Shown one piece after another: positions 39,468-47,227 of a DNA stretch of 64,000 bases. Position numbers and translations under genes: made by a program. The stretch is taken from positions 496,001 through 560,000 of the forward strand of contig NZ_JAKRGF010000001.1 in assembly GCF_022347685.1 (NCBI RefSeq). Reading direction: 5' to 3'. Position 1 is the first letter of the stretch. Each line of letters opens with the position of its first letter. Source of the stretch: Thalassobius sp. Cn5-15 (lineage in GTDB: Bacteria; Pseudomonadota; Alphaproteobacteria; Rhodobacterales; Rhodobacteraceae). The notes beneath the pieces were generated by a model. That model was not told the origin of the DNA. It was given only the letters and a program-made list of their open reading frames with translations, and made no database searches.

Positions 39468-39685
39468 CAGCCCTGCACCTTGTCGAATGGCGCATGCACA
39501 TCGACGCAGACAGCCCACAGGAGGCCGCACAGAAGGCTTGGAGCTATATGCGCCGCCAAGGCAGCACGGCCAACGTGTTCGACGTTTACAGCGACGGAGG
39601 GAACGTCGAACGCGTGGATCTGCAAGCCCTGATTGAAGATGAACAGACTGAACCCAGTCAAGAAGAAATCAAACTGGAGAATTAA
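39464..39685 (+). CDS. Small phage protein of unknown function, 73 residues
   Basis: TALHLVEWRMHIDADSPQEA is followed by a helix-strand pattern (AWSYMRRQGSTANVFDVYSD) resembling small ferredoxin-like or DUF-type phage proteins. Function is unknown. Confidence 0.55.
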   Translation: MTALHLVEWRMHIDADSPQEAAQKAWSYMRRQGSTANVFDVYSDGGNVERVDLQALIEDEQTEPSQEEIKLEN

Positions 39686-39688
39686 CCA

Positions 39689-40240
39689 ATGAGCGAAGAA
39701 ACAACCACCGTAGGCGTCCGCCCAACCCTGGTAAAAGCCACCCTCGAAGCGATTGTCGAACATACCGACAACCACGCCGAAATGATTGCCCACGCCGCCC
39801 TTATCTGGCTTGTACTAGAGCGCGAATTTGGGGTCGAAAATCTGGATCATATTCGCAAGGAGTTTCAGCCTATCGCTGACGAAATCTTTGCGTCAGTGAT
39901 CGACGAATTGGAACTGCCGGAGCGCGAAGGCGAACCTGACAAAGGGCAGGCCCAAGAAGCTACCCCCGACGGCCCTCAAAAATTCTACTACACCGTCCTA
40001 TTGATGGAGGACGAAGGGATGCGCGATGAAGACCAGCCCCCCTCCGAATGGGTCAAGCGGTTCTTCATCGAAGTGGAGAGCGAAGATCAAGCTGTGATCA
40101 TCGAGGCAGCGCGGCAGGAAATGGCGGATCTGTTCAATTGGCAGGGTGAATACACCCCCGAAGAACTGCGACAACTACTGGATGCTCAAGAGCCGGTCGC
40201 GATCTATGCCGGGCACCACACTGACGAGCTGGTGTCGTGA
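39689..40240 (+). CDS. Acidic phage protein of unknown function, 183 residues
   Basis: The N-terminal half is helical (VKATLEAIVEHTDNHAEMIA), then a Glu/Asp/Pro-rich linker and a C-terminal compact domain (FIEVESEDQAVIIEAARQEM). The stop overlaps the GTG start of the next gene (GTGA). Confidence 0.6.
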   Translation: MSEETTTVGVRPTLVKATLEAIVEHTDNHAEMIAHAALIWLVLEREFGVENLDHIRKEFQPIADEIFASVIDELELPEREGEPDKGQAQEATPDGPQKFYYTVLLMEDEGMRDEDQPPSEWVKRFFIEVESEDQAVIIEAARQEMADLFNWQGEYTPEELRQLLDAQEPVAIYAGHHTDELVS

Positions 40241-40398
40241 GATGGCACATCGAGTGGCTGGATGAAACCGGCCACTCATGCACCACCGAGATTGACGCAG
40301 CGCACTGGCAAGGTGCCTGCGACGACCTTCTGGACCAACACCCAAACGCCGAAATCGTGTCTGTGACCGATGAAGACGGCGAGAAAGTAGAAATCTGA
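40237..40398 (+). CDS. Small phage protein with GTG start, 53 residues
   Basis: The frame starts at a GTG overlapping the previous stop and reads MRWHIEWLDETGHSCTTEID, ending EDGEKVEI with a TGATG overlap into the RNase H-like gene. Function is unknown. Confidence 0.5.
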   Translation: MRWHIEWLDETGHSCTTEIDAAHWQGACDDLLDQHPNAEIVSVTDEDGEKVEI

Positions 40399-40907
40399 TG
40401 AGCGGAATGGTAACGATTTTCGCTGACGCCTCTGTCAACACCCAACACAAGCGGGCTGGCGCAGGCGCATGGGCCAAGGGCGACGGGCGTTCCTCTGTCT
40501 TGTTTCGCAAGACGCTGGAATATGATCGAAACGTGACGCTGGCTGAACTTCGAGCATTGCGGTTCATGATCGAACACCTGTTTGAAACCGGATACATCCA
40601 GCCAGACGATGATGCGATCATGCTGCAATCGGACTGCCTGCAAGCCCTATGGGTGCTGAGCAGGATCATCCCCTACGCGGTTGAGAAGAAACACCCCAAC
40701 GGCGCGCCCTTGAGCAAATGGAAACAACGATCCTCCGAAAGCATTTGGCAACGACGAGAAGCAGAGGCCATTCGTCAAACGCTGGGTTCCCGTCGCGTGT
40801 ATCTTCGTCACGTCCGAGGCCACAAGGAGGGTGACGGGCGGCAATGGGTCAATGAACAGTGCGACCGACTGGCAAAGAAGGCTGCATGGGAAGACAGCCC
40901 TGCCTGA
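40398..40907 (+). CDS. RNase H-like fold protein
   Basis: The protein has 169 residues with the RNase HI acidic triad positions: Asp in TIFADASVNTQ, Glu in TLAELRALRF, Asp in LQSDCLQAL, and the C-terminal RHVRGHKEG...VNEQCDRLAKKA segment with the final His and Asp. It may remove RNA primers or R-loops in phage replication. It is the last gene of the early operon. Confidence 0.75.
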   Translation: MSGMVTIFADASVNTQHKRAGAGAWAKGDGRSSVLFRKTLEYDRNVTLAELRALRFMIEHLFETGYIQPDDDAIMLQSDCLQALWVLSRIIPYAVEKKHPNGAPLSKWKQRSSESIWQRREAEAIRQTLGSRRVYLRHVRGHKEGDGRQWVNEQCDRLAKKAAWEDSPA

Positions 40908-40927
40908 TTTCTCTCTAAATCCCCACC

Positions 40928-40965
40928 AAAGGCACGACCAAGGCCCGCGTTTTGGTTGTGCCTTT
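40928..40965 (+). terminator. Strong hairpin after the early operon
   Basis: AAAGGCACGACCAA (40928-40941) pairs with TTGGTTGTGCCTTT (40952-40965) around a 10-base loop, with one G-U pair. There is no long T-run, so termination is likely but not certain; it may instead process or stabilise the transcript. Confidence 0.55.
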
Positions 40966-41074
40966 GACCCACTAAGGGCAGATAGTGGACGAATGGGATA
41001 ACGCAAGACTTTCCGATTTAGCAAGTCTATGTGAAATAAAGGGGCACTGTATTTAATATCAATTTTAGAGGCTT

Positions 41075-41398
41075 ATGGTGGACAACCAGATCCGAAACAT
41101 CCGAAGACAGATTGGCATGACGCAAGAGAAACTTGCAGCCCTAACTGGTGTATCAACCGGATACCTCAGCCAAGCAGAGCGCGGGATAATTGAGAACATC
41201 CCAGCGTACCGCCTATCCGATCTGGCGGAAGCATTAGGCACCACCGTTGAGGATCTGACACGGCCCGACGAAGAAAAAGAACAATCAGCGGTCGATATGA
41301 TCCGAGAAATATTACGAATGCCCCGCGCCGCAAACGAGGTGATCGTTCTGGGTGGGGAAGACATCGAGCGCATGAAAGCGCTAGTATCCAAGGACTAA
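41075..41398 (+). CDS. XRE-family transcriptional regulator, 107 residues
   Basis: The HTH domain (IRNIRRQIGMTQEKLAALTG, STGYLSQAERGI) is followed by a linker and a C-terminal helix (AVDMIREILRMPRAANEVIV). It may be a lysogeny or operon regulator. It lies in its own small unit with the next membrane-protein gene. An imperfect inverted repeat (AGACTT 41006-41011, AAGTCT 41023-41028) lies upstream. Confidence 0.88.
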   Translation: MVDNQIRNIRRQIGMTQEKLAALTGVSTGYLSQAERGIIENIPAYRLSDLAEALGTTVEDLTRPDEEKEQSAVDMIREILRMPRAANEVIVLGGEDIERMKALVSKD

Positions 41399-41402
41399 CA
41401 AC

Positions 41403-41699
41403 ATGCTAATCATTCTACACGCCACAGTCGGCGGATATTTTGCAGCTGGATTTATGAGCGATGGGGAGCGCGAAACAAAGCCTATTGGGCGGATCGCAAT
41501 CATCATCGCTGCCACCCTGCTCACCACTGGCTTCTTTACGTTCCTGTATATGTTGGCCGAGCAAGAAGAAATGCACAACCTCATCAAGCGCGGCCTGAAA
41601 GAACACACAATACTGGCGCTGGTGTGCAGCGCCGTTGGGTCGATTATTGGCAGCAGGCCACGACGCACCACAGGCGCTTACGGCAATTCAAAACGATAG
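41403..41699 (+). CDS. Membrane protein, 98 residues
   Basis: Three hydrophobic segments (ILHATVGGYFAAGF, IAIIIAATLLTTGFFTFLYM, TILALVCSAVGSIIG) with a basic tail. It follows the XRE gene by 4 bases and precedes a terminator. A superinfection-exclusion role is possible for a regulator-linked membrane protein but is only a guess. Confidence 0.6.
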   Translation: MLIILHATVGGYFAAGFMSDGERETKPIGRIAIIIAATLLTTGFFTFLYMLAEQEEMHNLIKRGLKEHTILALVCSAVGSIIGSRPRRTTGAYGNSKR

Positions 41700-41733
41700 G
41701 TTCCCCCGAATTTTAAAGAGTGATTTGTGTAAG

Positions 41734-41763
41734 AAAAGACGTCCTTATAAGGGCGTCTTTTTT
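41734..41763 (+). terminator. Terminator after the XRE and membrane-protein unit
   Basis: AAAAGACGTCC-ttataa-GGGCGTCTTTT (one mismatch) followed by TTTTCTTTAT. Confidence 0.85.
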
Positions 41764-41787
41764 CTTTATATTTAGCTCAAAAAACAT

Positions 41788-41816
41788 TTGGTTTTGTCCA
41801 GTTTGGCTAATAATAT
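41788..41816 (+). promoter_or_regulatory. Promoter with operator in the spacer
   Basis: TTGGTT (41788-41793), 17 bases, TAATAT (41811-41816). The spacer contains TGTCCAGTTTGGCTA (41795-41809), matching 12 of 15 positions of the recurring palindrome. It drives the three genes at 41842-42859. Confidence 0.7.
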
Positions 41817-41841
41817 ATAGCCACTAGCGAAAGGATAACCA

Positions 41842-42177
41842 ATGAATGCAATGACCAAATCCCCCGTCACCCCAGTACCGACACCCGCCGAATTTGCGGA
41901 AATGATCGCTGCCAAATACGGCCAGAAGTCTGGTGTTCTGGATGGAGAGAATACCCGCCAAGCTGAGAAGCTGGTGCGCCTTGCCCTGATCGGCCTGATC
42001 GGTAAGGACGACCCGCTGTCCAAGCTGCTGACAGCCTATTCCGCTGCCCAGCACTACGCCCTGATTGGTGCGCGCTATGATGAAGATGTGCATCTGGCCT
42101 GCGACAACGCCGTTGAAGCGTGTGAGGAGATGGTGCAGTTCATCCAGAACAGCCTGCGACCAGGCGGGCAGCACTGA
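41842..42177 (+). CDS. Phage protein of unknown function, 111 residues
   Basis: Helical protein: AEFAEMIAAKYGQKSGVLDG, LVRLALIGLIGKDDPLSKLL, NAVEACEEMVQFIQNS. It is the first gene of a repressor-controlled three-gene operon, after GAAAGGA. The stop overlaps the next start. Confidence 0.6.
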   Translation: MNAMTKSPVTPVPTPAEFAEMIAAKYGQKSGVLDGENTRQAEKLVRLALIGLIGKDDPLSKLLTAYSAAQHYALIGARYDEDVHLACDNAVEACEEMVQFIQNSLRPGGQH

Positions 42178-42650
42178 TGGGGAGCGTGAATATCGCCCAA
42201 ATGCGGGCAGAGTTGAAACGCATTCGTTTTGAAGATGCCTATAAAGCCAAATGGCTGGCCGAAAAGCCGACCAAGGCCCAACAGCGCGCCCTGATGGACG
42301 TAGGCACCCGAAAGTTTACTGTCTGTGGGTTCCGCTGGAGCAAGGGCGCTTCGACGCTATCAACGGATCTTGCCGCGCTACAGCCGAAGAAGCAACCCGA
42401 CGGGTCTTGGTTCTTGTGTGATGATGACGCCAAGATCCTCATGATACTGGACGAGCAGGAGCCGACGCTTAACCGCGCACTGACAAATGAAGTGCGCAGC
42501 AAGAACGCCGGAACCGATACCATCAAGAGCAATACGGATCGAATGCGAAACTTCTGCCTGATCCGGCGCATCAACATCGGGTTAAAAATCTCTTGGGTAC
42601 TGACACCGGAAGGTCTGGCCGAAAAGAAACGCAGAGAAGCCACAGCATGA
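42177..42650 (+). CDS. Basic phage protein of unknown function, 157 residues
   Basis: Lys/Arg-rich with IAQMRAELKRIRFEDAYKAK, a hydrophobic core (FTVCGFRWSKGASTLSTDLA) and a C-terminal LRRINIGLKISWVLTPEGLA-like segment resembling a winged-helix end. DNA binding is possible. ATGA overlap with the next gene. Confidence 0.55.
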   Translation: MGSVNIAQMRAELKRIRFEDAYKAKWLAEKPTKAQQRALMDVGTRKFTVCGFRWSKGASTLSTDLAALQPKKQPDGSWFLCDDDAKILMILDEQEPTLNRALTNEVRSKNAGTDTIKSNTDRMRNFCLIRRINIGLKISWVLTPEGLAEKKRREATA

Positions 42651-42859
42651 CCTTTGACGAATATCGGCGAAAACACTCTGTATCAGGGCGGTCGATATTC
42701 GCATTACGGGCTATGGCAGAGCGGGAGGGCGTGGAAGTCCCGCCGCTCAAGGCAAGCCCAAGGCCGGAAACGCCGGAGGCTGGTCCAATCACCCTACCCA
42801 GTGAGCGAGAGGCGGAAATCATCCGCGATGTGTTCAGGCGTTATTTCAGCCAAGGATAA
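42647..42859 (+). CDS. Small phage protein of unknown function, 70 residues
   Basis: TFDEYRRKHSVSGRSIFALR is followed by a Pro-rich loop and an acidic helix (SEREAEIIRDVFRRYF). Overlaps the previous stop and precedes a terminator. Confidence 0.55.
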   Translation: MTFDEYRRKHSVSGRSIFALRAMAEREGVEVPPLKASPRPETPEAGPITLPSEREAEIIRDVFRRYFSQG

Positions 42860-42861
42860 AC

Positions 42862-42896
42862 AACAAGGCCGCGGAGACAAACCGCGGCCTTGTTTT
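42862..42896 (+). terminator. Bidirectional terminator between convergent phage operons
   Basis: AACAAGGCCGCGG (42862-42874) pairs with CCGCGGCCTTGTT (42882-42894) around a 7-base loop, followed by TTATTT. It separates the 41.8-kb operon from the minus-strand recombination operon. Confidence 0.9.
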
Positions 42897-43350
42897 ATTT
42901 GATCCGACCCGCCGACCGATCAAAGTCCTCTTTCATCCGGTCGAAATTCTGGCCCACCTTATCGTCCTTGCCGATAGCCGCGCGGCTTTCTACTCCCAGC
43001 AGCTTCCGCATCCCGATAGCTGCACCCTCTTTGTCGCCAATGGTCATTTCCAGACCGCAGAGATCCAGAACAGCCGCCTCAAGCCATTTCCAGTAGGCTT
43101 TGTCTTGGCACAGCACCGCAGCCTGTTTGACCCGCGTCTTGCCGCGATCAGCCTTTTCCAGCTTGTCGTGGTCCAGCTCCTCATCGTCAGCTATCGGGGC
43201 CAGCACCATCATGTAGCGTTGACCCCCGCCAATGGCAGAAAGTGTATCCAGAAACTCACGGTCGGCCACCTCAAACACCGCCGACGCGCCGTTCTTGGTG
43301 GACCAACTGCCCCGAAGAAATTTGACCTCACAATGGGGATTGTCAGCCAT
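42895..43350 (-). CDS. Phage protein of unknown function, 151 residues
   Basis: From the ATG at 43350 it has a strand-rich N-terminus (NPHCEVKFLRGSWSTKNGAS) and helical charged C-terminus (LEKADRGKTRVKQAAVLCQD). It is the last gene of the recombination operon and overlaps the preceding stop. Confidence 0.55.
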   Translation of the reverse strand: MADNPHCEVKFLRGSWSTKNGASAVFEVADREFLDTLSAIGGGQRYMMVLAPIADDEELDHDKLEKADRGKTRVKQAAVLCQDKAYWKWLEAAVLDLCGLEMTIGDKEGAAIGMRKLLGVESRAAIGKDDKVGQNFDRMKEDFDRSAGRIK

Positions 43351-43636
43351 CTGGCGTAGCCTCCTCAATCGCTTTGATGATCCGGTGCGCCTCGCTTTGG
43401 CTGTCTACGTTCCGCTTGACAGCAGCGATAGCAGCCAAGCGGATAGCCTTTGCCTTGTCGCGCTCCAATTCCAGCATGTGCTGGTGGTAGCGCTTTTCGC
43501 TATCAAACACATCGGCATGGACATAGCGGCAAAACTCACCCTCTTTTTCTGAATAAGAGTGCATCCAGTTGTGCTGCATGATGTCCACATCCTCCTGCGT
43601 GATGTAGATGTTCATCGGCCAATCGGGGTCATTCAT
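43343..43636 (-). CDS. Phage protein of unknown function, 97 residues
   Basis: The protein begins NDPDWPMNIYITQEDVDIMQ and is mostly helical with a KAKAIRLAAIAAVKRNVDSQ segment. ATGA overlap with the Rha-like gene upstream. Confidence 0.6.
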   Translation of the reverse strand: MNDPDWPMNIYITQEDVDIMQHNWMHSYSEKEGEFCRYVHADVFDSEKRYHQHMLELERDKAKAIRLAAIAAVKRNVDSQSEAHRIIKAIEEATPDG

Positions 43637-44370
43637 AGGTCCAGCGCCCCCTGTGAAAAGATCTTACCCAGTCTGGTCAAGCCTTTCGGCGTAACCAGCG
43701 CCTGATGGCGACTACGATCATCGCCGCCCTCCACTGACTGAGTGAAGGTTTTGACAGTCATTAGGCCAGCTTTGGTCTTGTCGGAATAGGGTAGCCACGC
43801 CCCCTTGTTGCCAGGTCGATAGATCCAGCCATGTTCGTGCATCCAACTGATGAATTGGCGCTCTTTCACCTGCAAGATCTTGGCGGCCGCACGGAGGGAA
43901 TGCCCACCTTCTGCCCGCGCGATCCGGTTTAGCGCCCCAACATCGTCCTGCATGTCTTGGATCTTCTCAGCCTGTAGTCGGCTTTCCAGCGCCAGCGCCT
44001 TGTTCTCCTCCACCTGATCGGCCCACGCACGAGCGGCGGCGGCAGGATCAGCGAAATTGGGAAGCTGCAAGGAGGTTTTCGCTTCCAGCTCTTGCCAGCG
44101 GTCCACCACCCGGGCGGTGAACTCCGGCGATAGCTGCGCCACCACCACGTAGCTGTCGCGCTTTTCGAGAAGGTAGACAGACATGGTGCGACCGCGCCCC
44201 ATCACATCTTGAATTTGTTCATCCTCAGTTTGAGGACGGACAATCACCCCCTTATTTACAAGGGTTTCGATAGTTCGCTTCACATTGTCATGTCTCACAT
44301 CCAGTAGGTCAGCGATTTCCTTGCTGGACATAGTGAGGGGTTCGGCGGTGTTAAAAATCATATCGTTCAT
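43633..44370 (-). CDS. Rha-like phage regulatory protein with KilAC/ANT domain
   Basis: The protein has 245 residues. The N-terminal half is pRha-like (PLTMSSKEIADLLDVRHDNV, KRTIETLVNKGVI, VYLLEKRDSYVVVAQLSPEF) and the C-terminal part is ANT/KilAC-like (AAKILQVKERQFISWMHEHG, WIYRPGNKGAWLPY, TPKGLTRLGKIF). Such proteins act as antirepressors or lytic regulators. It lies in the recombination operon. Confidence 0.85.
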   Translation of the reverse strand: MNDMIFNTAEPLTMSSKEIADLLDVRHDNVKRTIETLVNKGVIVRPQTEDEQIQDVMGRGRTMSVYLLEKRDSYVVVAQLSPEFTARVVDRWQELEAKTSLQLPNFADPAAAARAWADQVEENKALALESRLQAEKIQDMQDDVGALNRIARAEGGHSLRAAAKILQVKERQFISWMHEHGWIYRPGNKGAWLPYSDKTKAGLMTVKTFTQSVEGGDDRSRHQALVTPKGLTRLGKIFSQGALDL

Positions 44371-44372
44371 TG

Positions 44373-44768
44373 TCAGGCTCTCCCTGTCATAATCTGGTAG
44401 ATGAAGTCTCTGTTGGTTTGTCCCAGCATGTCCCGTAAGGTGTCATCACATGCCTCTGGGTTGCCCGTGGCCTCGGCTAATCGCTCTGCCCAGATCCGAG
44501 GGTCATTGTCCGAGCCAATCGGAAAACCAGCCTTTTCCCACCAGTCGAGGCCGCTTTTTTCCTGATGGATGTGAATTTGGTGACGCAGCGGCAAGACATG
44601 CCGCCAGTGGGGCTTGAGCGCCATTCCGGTGTGGACGCGGATATGGGCCACCTCCAATTCCACAGAGGCACCCGATAAGGCGCAGCGCCGAAGGCTTTGC
44701 AAAAAAGCAAAATGCCGTTTTTCTTGGGTACTCCAGCGCTCATCGCGCAGATTTCTTGATGTGTGCAT
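44373..44768 (-). CDS. HNH-like protein related to phage Ref/YbcO/DUF968 nucleases
   Basis: From the ATG at 44768 (AGGGG six bases upstream; the ATG at 44774 overlaps the previous stop) the protein has 131 residues. The core SGASVELEVAHIRVHTGMAL and HWRHVLPLRHQIHIHQEKSG contains the histidines of an HNH/beta-beta-alpha nuclease, with only one N-terminal cysteine left. It may process recombination intermediates. The family link is by eye. Confidence 0.55.
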   Translation of the reverse strand: MHTSRNLRDERWSTQEKRHFAFLQSLRRCALSGASVELEVAHIRVHTGMALKPHWRHVLPLRHQIHIHQEKSGLDWWEKAGFPIGSDNDPRIWAERLAEATGNPEACDDTLRDMLGQTNRDFIYQIMTGRA

Positions 44769-44770
44769 GA

Positions 44771-44983
44771 TCATCCCCTGTTCTGGCTGGGGCCAGCGGG
44801 CAAACACCGCTTCATGGTGTCCTTCATTTCGATGATAAGAGGGTGACGCTTGGAACTATCGGAAAGACGCTCAAACCACCAATGACGCAGATCGTCTTGG
44901 TTCTTGACCGATCCGGCAGCCCGAACCGCCACCCAAATGGCGCCGTAATCACTCACGGCACCACCTGGTCTTTCAGAAGGCAT
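44771..44983 (-). CDS. Small phage protein after ssb, 70 residues
   Basis: The start ATG overlaps the ssb stop (TAATG). It shows SDYGAIWVAVRAAGSVKNQD then WWFERLSDSSKRHPLIIEMK. No family is recognised; it may be a recombination accessory. Confidence 0.5.
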   Translation of the reverse strand: MPSERPGGAVSDYGAIWVAVRAAGSVKNQDDLRHWWFERLSDSSKRHPLIIEMKDTMKRCLPAGPSQNRG

Positions 44984-45537
44984 TAGAACGGAATTTCGTC
45001 GTCTAGGTCACGGACAGGATAGCCACCGTCGCCCTGCTGATTGTCGTAGCCGCCCTGCTGGTTCTGGTTGCTACCGTTGTTGTAACCGCCGCCCTGCTGG
45101 TTCTGACTGCCGTTACCGTAGCCGCCACCGCCGTAGCCACCACCACCATAGCCACCGCCTTGCTGGTTGCCGCCGCCACTATCGCCACGCCAACCTGACA
45201 AGATTTCAACGCTGCCTCGATATGGCTTAACAACAACCTCGGTCGTGTAGCGGTCTTGGCCGTTCTGGTCCTGCCATTTTCGGGTTTCCAGCTGCCCCTC
45301 AATCAGAACCTTGCTGCCCTTGGCGGCGTTGCGCTCAAGGAAGTTGGCGACCCCCTCCCCGAACACCGCCACACTATGCCACTCAGTCTTTTCTCGACGT
45401 TCGCCGGTCTGCTTGTCTTTCCAGCTTTCACTAGTCGCAACCCGAAGATTTGCCACCTTGCCGCCATTCTGGAAGCTGCGAACCTCAGGATCACGCCCAA
45501 GGTTCCCAGCAATAATCACACGGTTGTAGCCAGACAT
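44983..45537 (-). CDS. ssb: Single-stranded DNA-binding protein
   Basis: The protein has 184 residues: an OB fold ([40 protein letters not shown]), a long Gly/Gln/Asn-rich linker and the canonical acidic tail DDEIPF. It coats ssDNA and recruits partners through the tail. It is a prophage copy and lies with the YqaJ/ERF recombination genes. Confidence 0.97.
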   Translation of the reverse strand: MSGYNRVIIAGNLGRDPEVRSFQNGGKVANLRVATSESWKDKQTGERREKTEWHSVAVFGEGVANFLERNAAKGSKVLIEGQLETRKWQDQNGQDRYTTEVVVKPYRGSVEILSGWRGDSGGGNQQGGGYGGGGYGGGGYGNGSQNQQGGGYNNGSNQNQQGGYDNQQGDGGYPVRDLDDEIPF

Positions 45538-46208
45538 TAAGCCGCCTCGCGCGCGGTGCGCTGGCGGATCTTTTCAATCACCTCCAACACATCCTGCTCA
45601 AACTCAGCGGCCTTTACTTCCATATCGGCAATGATCGCGTCGTCACGCGCAATACGAACAATCCACATCTGCATTTCCAGATCCTTGATGCGCGGATCAA
45701 ACACGCAGTAATCACAGAACAGCGCCTGCGGCTCACAGGCCATTTGCCAGTGCATCTGGTGGACATATTTTTCCTCCAGATCATCCTCACCCTGAATGCC
45801 CACGTATTTGACGAAAGTGTTGCTCTGCGGGCATTTGAACTCAGTCAAGCCGATGAACTTACCCTCGGAGTTATAAACCCGACCATCCGGCGAAGCGCCG
45901 GCATTCGGCAGCGTCGGATGGTCAGCGAAATCTGCATCTTCGATCTGGTTGCCCGTGATGAACTCATAGGCGGCGCGCGCCTGCGGCTCAGTCTCGGTGC
46001 CCCAGCGCATTGCGGCGTTTTCGTAGAAGTCACCAGCCTCGCCTGTAAGGCGTTCAGCTGCGACATCCGCCACATATTCCCAGTAGGTCTTTGATTTTGG
46101 CGTCCCCTTGCTTTTGAGGCGGTGCATCATCTTGTACGCCATCGAAGCGGTCATTTTACCAAGGCGGGCGGCATACCAATCGTCGGTACGTTGTGCGTTG
46201 TTTTCCAT
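45537..46208 (-). CDS. YqaJ-type viral recombinase exonuclease
   Basis: The protein has 223 residues with [33 protein letters not shown], the nuclease residues [10 protein letters not shown] and GLTEFKCP, and [20 protein letters not shown]. These are the lambda-exonuclease/YqaJ motifs (PD-(D/E)xK). It resects dsDNA ends to give 3' tails for the ERF protein. It is transcribed between the ERF and ssb genes. Confidence 0.92.
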   Translation of the reverse strand: MENNAQRTDDWYAARLGKMTASMAYKMMHRLKSKGTPKSKTYWEYVADVAAERLTGEAGDFYENAAMRWGTETEPQARAAYEFITGNQIEDADFADHPTLPNAGASPDGRVYNSEGKFIGLTEFKCPQSNTFVKYVGIQGEDDLEEKYVHQMHWQMACEPQALFCDYCVFDPRIKDLEMQMWIVRIARDDAIIADMEVKAAEFEQDVLEVIEKIRQRTAREAA

Positions 46209-46219
46209 TGTCGTTGTCC

Positions 46220-47038
46220 TTAGTTGACGCGCTTGTTGAGGGTGTCCATGACCTGCTTGAAGGCGGCAGGTTGCAGTTGCTCAAGGCTCTGGATGTTGTA
46301 ACGGCCAAGAATGCTTTCGGGGCGGGTGCCAGTCTTCTCAATCAGCGCCTGCAATTCGGCCATCTTTTCAGGCGGCACCATCTGCGCCTGCTGATTGCGG
46401 CCACCGTTGCCGTCGTCGTCCTCACCAGAGGAGAGGGCAAAGCCCAAGCGCAGAAGATAGCGTGCGCCATAGCTCATCGTGGAGCCTTTGGCCTGAATTG
46501 CCGTCTTATTAGTTTTGCCGCCAGTACCAGCCGCATCCAGAGGAAATTCATCGCTCATTTCCTCCTCATAACCGTCCTCGTGGCACATCACCATCGTCAG
46601 ACCTTGGTGGTTCTGCTGCTGGGCGGGAAACGGGCGGTAGTAAATGCTCAGACCATAGCGAGACAGCGCAGGCACAACCGCGGCAAGGATCGTTTCAAGA
46701 TCGGCGTATTTACTGCGGGTGTGGTTATTTTCTTTGGTCTTAATGATATTGCCGACCTCAGCGCGGGCCTGTGCCACAGCGCGCCGGTAAGCCTTCTTGG
46801 CGCTCTTTGCCTCCTCGCGGTCGCGCATGTCGATCAACTGCTGGAGGCGATCCAAATCCGCACCGGAATGCAGTGCCATCTGGATCATGTTTTCAGCCAT
46901 TGAGGCGTTGGGGTTTGGGGTGAATGCGGCTTGTGGCGCAGGCTGAGCGGCTACAGGCTTTGCGTCATGAGATACAATCTCACCGGATTTAGATGCACCG
47001 GGCGCAATCGTATCAACATTTTGAGTCTGTGTTTCCAT
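46220..47038 (-). CDS. ERF-family ssDNA-annealing protein
   Basis: The protein has 272 residues from the ATG at 47038 (AAGGAACC upstream). After an Ala/Pro-rich N-terminus it has the ERF core: KAYRRAVAQARAEVGNIIKT, TRSKYADLETILAAVVPALS, GLTMVMCHEDGY, and KGSTMSYGARYLLRLGFAL. It promotes single-strand annealing in phage recombination. The operator at 47154-47168 lies by its promoter. Confidence 0.92.
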   Translation of the reverse strand: METQTQNVDTIAPGASKSGEIVSHDAKPVAAQPAPQAAFTPNPNASMAENMIQMALHSGADLDRLQQLIDMRDREEAKSAKKAYRRAVAQARAEVGNIIKTKENNHTRSKYADLETILAAVVPALSRYGLSIYYRPFPAQQQNHQGLTMVMCHEDGYEEEMSDEFPLDAAGTGGKTNKTAIQAKGSTMSYGARYLLRLGFALSSGEDDDGNGGRNQQAQMVPPEKMAELQALIEKTGTRPESILGRYNIQSLEQLQPAAFKQVMDTLNKRVN

Positions 47039-47123
47039 TTTTGTGGTTCCTTTGTCTATCGCTGACGATTGGACGATATGGATAATGATAGAGGACTGCA
47101 AGCAATAATATCCAATAAAGATT

Positions 47124-47203
47124 AAAATATAATCCTAAATATAAATATCAATCTATCCATTTTGGATATTTATATTGACGACTAATGGAATTTGAACATA
47201 TGT
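47124..47203. promoter_or_regulatory. Divergent promoter region with a perfect operator
   Basis: TATCCATTTTGGATA occurs at 47154-47168. On the minus strand TTGATA (47151-47146), 16 bases, TATTTT (47129-47124) can drive the ERF operon. On the plus strand TTGACG (47175-47180), 17 bases, ATATGT (47198-47203) can drive the 47228 gene. The operator lies between the two -35 boxes. Confidence 0.6.
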
Positions 47204-47227
47204 TGCCGCCCATTTAGGGGATGTGCG

